Part shown: positions 34,946-37,647 of the stretch, piece after piece | Position numbering within the stretch: position 1 is the stretch's first letter | Layout of the letters: each line of letters starts with the position of its first letter | Assembly (NCBI GenBank): GCA_023473795.1 | Contig: JAMCYS010000119.1 | Coordinates: 1-37,647, forward strand | Length of the DNA stretch: 37,647 nucleotides | Origin: Chloroflexota bacterium | Lineage (GTDB): Bacteria; Chloroflexota; UBA6077; FW602-bin22; JAMCYS01 | Direction of reading: 5' to 3' | Notes under the pieces: generated by a model | What the model was told of the DNA's origin: nothing | The model's database searches: none | Seen by the model: only the letters and a program-made list of their open reading frames with translations | Made by a program: the position numbers and the translations under genes

Positions 34946-35341
34946 GTGCCGCCATTGGAAGCAGGCATCCTCGGCGAGGGCAGCGTGAAGGTCACGCCGG
35001 AGAACAGCACTCGCCATCTAGGCGACGTGATGGTCTTCACCACGCCCAACCTCGTCCGTCTGCTCGAGAACATCTGTACGCGGTCCGTCGCGCCGCACCT
35101 GGCGGAGGGCGAGGCCACGGTGGGCGTGGGCATCGACCTGCGCCATCTAGCGGCGACCCCGGTCGGGATGACGGTCACTGCCACCAGCCGATTGACCGGC
35201 ATCAAGGGCCGGGTGCTCACCTTCGCCGTGGAAGCGCACGACGAGCGGGAGAAGGTGGCGGAGGGCACCCACTGGCGGGCGGTGGTGAAGGTGGCGGAAG
35301 TGGCCGAGCGCCTGCGTCGCAAGGCGGAGGCGTTGCCTTGA
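34946..35341 (+). CDS. FlK-like hotdog thioesterase
   Basis: A 131-residue single hotdog-fold protein like FlK, the fluoroacetyl-CoA thioesterase. The family triad is visible: Thr and Glu in TTPNLVRLLEN, and His in RHLAATPVGM; GRVLTFAVEAHDEREKVAEGTHWR follows. Many FlK-like proteins of general bacteria act on other acyl-CoAs and are not fluoroacetate-specific. GTG 34946 has GAGG 10 nt upstream; TTG 34955 is an alternative. An overlapping frame starting at ATG 34939 is a shadow. It lies 104 nt after the protease gene and 34 nt before the carboxypeptidase gene. Confidence 0.85.
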   Translation: MPPLEAGILGEGSVKVTPENSTRHLGDVMVFTTPNLVRLLENICTRSVAPHLAEGEATVGVGIDLRHLAATPVGMTVTATSRLTGIKGRVLTFAVEAHDEREKVAEGTHWRAVVKVAEVAERLRRKAEALP

Positions 35342-35375
35342 AGCCCAACCCCTGCCCTGTTACTCTTGAGGCAAG

Positions 35376-36203
35376 ATGAAGAAGTCCCTTTTCGCGGCCC
35401 CCGCTTTGATACTGATCCTGGTCTTGGCGCCGCTGGCCCTGGCGGCTCCCGCCGCGGCGCCGTCCATCAACGCCGACGGCGTCTGCGTCATCGACGGCGC
35501 TAGCGGGGCCGTGGTCTATTCCGAGAACCCGCACAAGCGCTTTCCCATGGCCAGCGTCACCAAAGTGATGACGGCGGTGTTGGCCATCGAGAAATCCGAC
35601 ATCAAGCAAAAGGTCGTCGTCGACGTCAGCTGGGACGAGATACCGGATAGTTCGATCATGGGGCTGGATCTGATGGAGGAGCTGACGATCGAGCAGCTAC
35701 TCTACGGCTTGATGCTACCCTCCGGCAACGACGCCGCCCGGGCCATCGCCCGCAGCATCGCCGGCGACGATTACCGCTTTGCCGAGATGATGAATCAGAA
35801 GGCGCAAGAACTGGGTCTGGTGGATACCCATTATAAGAATCCGCACGGCCGCGACGAGGATGGCCACTACACCAGCGCCTGCGACCTGGCGACACTCGGT
35901 CGCTATGCCATGCGCTACCCGGAGTTCCGCCAGATCGTCGCCACCAAGCGCATCTCGTTCGACGGCCGCTTCGGCGCCTACAACCTGCGCAACATCAACC
36001 GCTTCCTCCTCAATTACCCCGGAGCGGACGGCATCAAGACGGGCTACGACGATCTACCCAACTCAGACGGGGTGGCGGCGCTCTCCTCCGTGATCGCCAC
36101 GGCGGAGCGCGATGGCAGGCGCGGCTACGTGGCGATTCTCCACTCGTACGGCGACTATGCCGCTCAGGCGGCGACGATGATGGACTTCTTCTTCAACAAC
36201 TAG
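35376..36203 (+). CDS. D-alanyl-D-alanine carboxypeptidase (penicillin-binding protein 5/6 type, S11)
   Basis: A 275-residue secreted S11 peptidase that trims the terminal D-Ala from peptidoglycan stem peptides. A signal peptide (about 1-25) precedes the catalytic domain, which has Ser60-x-x-Lys63 (ASVTK), SGN at 116-118 (LPSGNDAA) and KTG at 221-223 (GIKTGYDD). The C-terminal beta domain and amphipathic anchor of DacA/PBP5 are missing, so the enzyme is probably released or loosely held. ATG 35376 has GAGG 5 nt upstream. It is co-directional with the thioesterase gene. Confidence 0.94.
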   Translation: MKKSLFAAPALILILVLAPLALAAPAAAPSINADGVCVIDGASGAVVYSENPHKRFPMASVTKVMTAVLAIEKSDIKQKVVVDVSWDEIPDSSIMGLDLMEELTIEQLLYGLMLPSGNDAARAIARSIAGDDYRFAEMMNQKAQELGLVDTHYKNPHGRDEDGHYTSACDLATLGRYAMRYPEFRQIVATKRISFDGRFGAYNLRNINRFLLNYPGADGIKTGYDDLPNSDGVAALSSVIATAERDGRRGYVAILHSYGDYAAQAATMMDFFFNN

Positions 36204-36215
36204 GCGTCTGCATCT

Positions 36216-36271
36216 TGGAGTGCGCAGGCTTGCCTGCGCTGTGAAAAGCGGCGGCAAGCCGCCGCACTCCA
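36216..36271. repeat. Compact cloverleaf REP-like element (56 bp)
   Basis: TGGAGTGCG (36216-36224) and CGCACTCCA (36263-36271) are exact reverse complements. They enclose two perfect 8-bp stems with 2-nt centres: GCGCAGGC-tt-GCCTGCGC (36222-36239) and GCGGCGGC-aa-GCCGCCGC (36248-36265). The design is that of interspersed REP or mini-MITE elements; a very similar GGAGTGCGGCGGCTTGCCGCCGC sequence is, as I recall, common in bacterial metagenomic genomes. It sits between convergent genes and may also act as a bidirectional terminator. Confidence 0.75.
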
Positions 36272-36336
36272 CGCTTCTCGCGCTCGGCGGCACCGTCACC
36301 AGTGTCAGCCGCTTGCAACGTCTCCTTGCTAGAACC

Positions 36337-37368
36337 TTAGAGCGTGACCACGCACTTGATGGCGACATCCTTGCGCTTGATGGCGAACTCTATCCCTTCC
36401 GTCAGTTGGTCGATGGGGAAGGAATGGGTGACGGTCGAGCGTACGTCCACTTTGCCGGTGCTGGCCAAGGACACCGCGACCGGGTACTGGTTGACGTAGC
36501 GGAAGCAACCGCGCACCTGCATGCGGGAGCGCACGATGCGCACGACGTCCAGCGGGACGTTGGCCTGGCTGGCGATGCCAACGAGAACGACCACGCCGCC
36601 GCGCCGGGCGGCATAGAGCGTCTGCTGAATCGTGGGCACGGCCCCCGCCGTCTCCAGCACCACGTCGGCGCCCAGCCCGCCAGTCAAGCGGGCGATTTCC
36701 TGCACGGCGGGCGTGTGGGCGGCGTTGACGACGTGGGAGGCGCCCAGTTCCTTGGCCATCTCCAAACGCTTTTCCACCACGTCGACGACGATCACGTTGG
36801 TTGCCCCGTGCACGAGGCTGGCCTGCAAAGCGGCCAGGCCAATGGGTCCGGACCCGAGTATGGCTACGCTCTGGCCCGGTCGCACTTCTCCTTCGGTCGC
36901 CGCCTGCAGACCCACTGCCAGCGGTTCGAGCATCGCGCCCTGCACGTAGTCCAGATTGGCCGGCAGCTTGAAGGCGAAGTCGGCGGGGATTGTGGCGTAC
37001 TCGGCGAAGTAGCCGTCGTTGCCCGGCACGCCGTGGAATTTCACGTCGGGACAGAGATGATACTCGCCGCGTTTGCAGTAGGCGCACTGGCGGCAGGGAA
37101 TGCCCGGCTCCATGGCCACCCGGTCGCCTACCTTGAGGCTCGTCACGCCGGAGCCCAGCTCGACTACCTCGCCCGCCGCCTCGTGGCCCAGCACCACCGG
37201 TTGCTCCAGCACCGTGTTGCCGATTCGGCCTTCCTCGTAGAGGTGCATGTCCGAGCCGCAGATGCCCACGGCTTTGATCTGCACCAGCACCTCTCCGGGC
37301 GCTGGCGCCGGTCGCGGCCTTTCCTCGAGACGCAGATCGTGAGCCTTGTAGAGAACACCAGCTTTCAT
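36337..37368 (-). CDS. Zinc-dependent medium-chain alcohol (polyol) dehydrogenase
   Basis: A 343-residue medium-chain dehydrogenase of the sorbitol/threonine dehydrogenase branch. Catalytic zinc ligands are Cys37 (GICGSDMH), His62 and Glu63 (GHEAAGE); the structural zinc is held by Cys92, 95, 98 and 106. The NAD site is [13 protein letters not shown] with VVDVVEKR after it, where the acidic Asp suggests NAD rather than NADP. Likely substrates are polyols such as sorbitol or xylitol, or a keto-sugar partner. ATG 37368 has GGAG 7 nt upstream; longer frames (37548) cross the promoter. It is convergent with the carboxypeptidase gene. Confidence 0.93.
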   Translation of the reverse strand: MKAGVLYKAHDLRLEERPRPAPAPGEVLVQIKAVGICGSDMHLYEEGRIGNTVLEQPVVLGHEAAGEVVELGSGVTSLKVGDRVAMEPGIPCRQCAYCKRGEYHLCPDVKFHGVPGNDGYFAEYATIPADFAFKLPANLDYVQGAMLEPLAVGLQAATEGEVRPGQSVAILGSGPIGLAALQASLVHGATNVIVVDVVEKRLEMAKELGASHVVNAAHTPAVQEIARLTGGLGADVVLETAGAVPTIQQTLYAARRGGVVVLVGIASQANVPLDVVRIVRSRMQVRGCFRYVNQYPVAVSLASTGKVDVRSTVTHSFPIDQLTEGIEFAIKRKDVAIKCVVTL

Positions 37369-37452
37369 AGCCGCTCTCCGAACCTGTAGCTTTGTCGTCG
37401 GCGGGCAAGGCGACCGAGCCGCTCTGCTGGCAGGCCCCTTCCCACCGTCGCG

Positions 37453-37481
37453 AGCGTAGCACGGGCTTTTCCGCTTGTCAA
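37453..37481 (-). promoter_or_regulatory. Promoter of the zinc dehydrogenase
   Basis: Minus strand TTGACA (37476-37481), 17-bp spacer ending in TGC, TACGCT (37453-37458). A perfect -35 and a TG extension offset the weak -10. The leader is about 80 nt. Confidence 0.6.
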
Positions 37482-37517
37482 CGGAAGCCCGTCTGGCATT
37501 CGTGCATAATCCCGTAG

Positions 37518-37635
37518 GGGTGGGCGTCTCTGCCCGCCCGCCAGCCATGTCCCCGAAGCGTAGCGAAGGGGGCGGCCGCGGCCGCCGTAGCGGCGTAGTT
37601 GCCAGCTCGGCGTGGGGATTAGACGGGCGGGCGGG
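37518..37635. repeat. GC-rich inverted-repeat region at the window edge
   Basis: GGGTGGGC-gtctct-GCCCGCCC (37518-37539) forms an 8-bp stem with one G-T pair. CCCGCCCGCC (37533-37542) is repeated inverted as GGCGGGCGGG (37626-37635). Between them lies a perfect 16-bp palindrome, GGCGGCCGCGGCCGCC (37571-37586). No gene is visible. The arrangement suggests an interspersed element, perhaps extending past the window. Confidence 0.5.
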
Positions 37636-37647
37636 TACGGAGCCCCG

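Overview
The window is a high-GC bacterial chromosomal segment with densely packed genes and many GTG or TTG starts. No rRNA, tRNA, CRISPR array or transposase gene is visible. The gene content, a YLPFL segment of a kind I associate with Chloroflexi secreted proteins, and the run of Dpp-type transporters and sugar or polyol enzymes suggest a member of the Chloroflexota. This is an inference from gene style; no marker gene proves it.

Left part (1-10.7 kb). A truncated MFS transporter, a D-2-hydroxyacid dehydrogenase, a CARDB-like lipoprotein and dihydrolipoamide dehydrogenase lie on the minus strand. Lpd is divergent from a CpaE/TadZ-like ATPase with a degenerate receiver domain. That gene overlaps a fused methylase-MazG gene, followed by pyrE. 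Next come a MarR regulator, its likely target (a DHA2 drug exporter) and a small HEAT-repeat protein.

Heme region (10.8-17.5 kb). One promoter appears to drive an HTH regulator, hemY, a peptide-type solute-binding lipoprotein, two Dpp-type permeases and hemH, with overlapping or nearly touching ends. An ABC importer without ATPase genes is thus embedded between two late heme-synthesis enzymes.

Middle (17.5-28.3 kb). A Gfo/Idh/MocA oxidoreductase faces a fucose/arabinose isomerase-like protein. Then comes a MarR plus heterodimeric ABC exporter operon with a perfect 16-bp palindromic operator and complementary degenerate nucleotide sites. Next are an orphan HypC, a sulfatase-fold hydrolase with Thr where the formylglycine residue should be, a TusA-DsrE2 sulfur-carrier pair and a relic of an NRAMP metal transporter.

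Right part (28.3-37.6 kb). A second ATPase-less Dpp-type operon has a long structured leader. It is divergent from RadC, a secreted subtilase whose propeptide-like domain is at the C-terminus instead of the N-terminus, an FlK-like thioesterase and a D,D-carboxypeptidase. A polyol-type zinc dehydrogenase, a compact cloverleaf REP-like element and a GC-rich inverted-repeat region close the window.

Seven putative promoters share a TGCTAnnnT extended -10, which gives a consistent picture of the housekeeping promoter in this genome.
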